This document shows, piece after piece, positions 63,994 through 64,000 of a stretch of 64,000 nucleotides of DNA. The position numbers and the translations under genes are program-made. The notes under the pieces were generated by a model. It was given only the letters and a program-made list of their open reading frames with translations. It searched no databases and had not been told where the DNA came from. This DNA comes from Megasphaera lornae (lineage in GTDB: Bacteria > Bacillota > Negativicutes > Veillonellales > Megasphaeraceae): NCBI RefSeq assembly GCF_000214495.1, contig NZ_AFIJ01000045.1:50467-114466 (forward strand), given 5' to 3'. The stretch's first letter is position 1, and each line of letters begins with the position of its first letter.

Positions 63994-64000
63994 ATAAAAA

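Overview
The window looks like the chromosome of a diderm Firmicute of the class Negativicutes, probably Veillonellaceae-like (Megasphaera, Dialister or Veillonella relatives; I cannot fix the genus). The housekeeping gene order is Firmicute: rplU-prp-rpmA, phoH-ybeY-cdd-era, alaS-ireB-ruvX-DUF1292, smc-ftsY. It also carries outer-membrane genes: an RND efflux pump, two trimeric autotransporter adhesins, and an SLH-like domain of the kind Negativicutes use to tie the outer membrane to peptidoglycan. Fermentative genes (pyruvate formate-lyase with two activases) fit an anaerobe. Almost everything is on the minus strand.

Layout: 1-3755, RND pump operon (TetR regulator, membrane fusion lipoprotein, truncated permease). 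3860-8045, a secreted WG-repeat protein, an SDR enzyme, a CorA-like transporter and an unknown gene. 8070-9173, L21-Prp-L27 operon with leader. 9219-15081, seven overlapping genes yhcC-phoH-ybeY-cdd-era-corC-recO under one promoter. 15086-22736, an adhesin island: two YadA-type adhesins with duplicated promoter/signal-peptide cassettes, each with a TTA repeat tract upstream of the core promoter, and a broken surface-protein gene between them. 22761-25700, two amino acid transporters. 25828-29477, cobD-cbiB-cobQ, where CobD and CbiB lack hallmark residues. 29585-30787, two small membrane proteins. 30823-35518, pflB with tandem pflA genes and a long control region. 35519-45986, a C69 dipeptidase, thiM, ftsY, smc, an Rrf2 regulator, gpmI and gap. 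46036-51807, tmRNA, an amidase, nnr, acpS, lysC and RNase P RNA. 51800-63115, thiE, a Nif3 protein, trmK, hpf, MFS/LysR genes, the alaS-ireB-ruvX group, an NlpC/P60 hydrolase and a glycosyltransferase whose mRNA looks leaderless. 63805-63993, tRNA-Arg and tRNA-Trp.

Four one-base A/T homopolymer deletions break era, smc (once each) and the adhesin-island remnant (twice); a fifth may affect the glycosyltransferase end. Adding one base back restores each frame, so sequence or assembly error is the first explanation. The substitutions in CobD and CbiB cannot be explained that way. The best candidates for new biology are the SLH-tailed adhesin, the repeat-controlled adhesin promoters, the altered CobD/CbiB pair and the leaderless glycosyltransferase.
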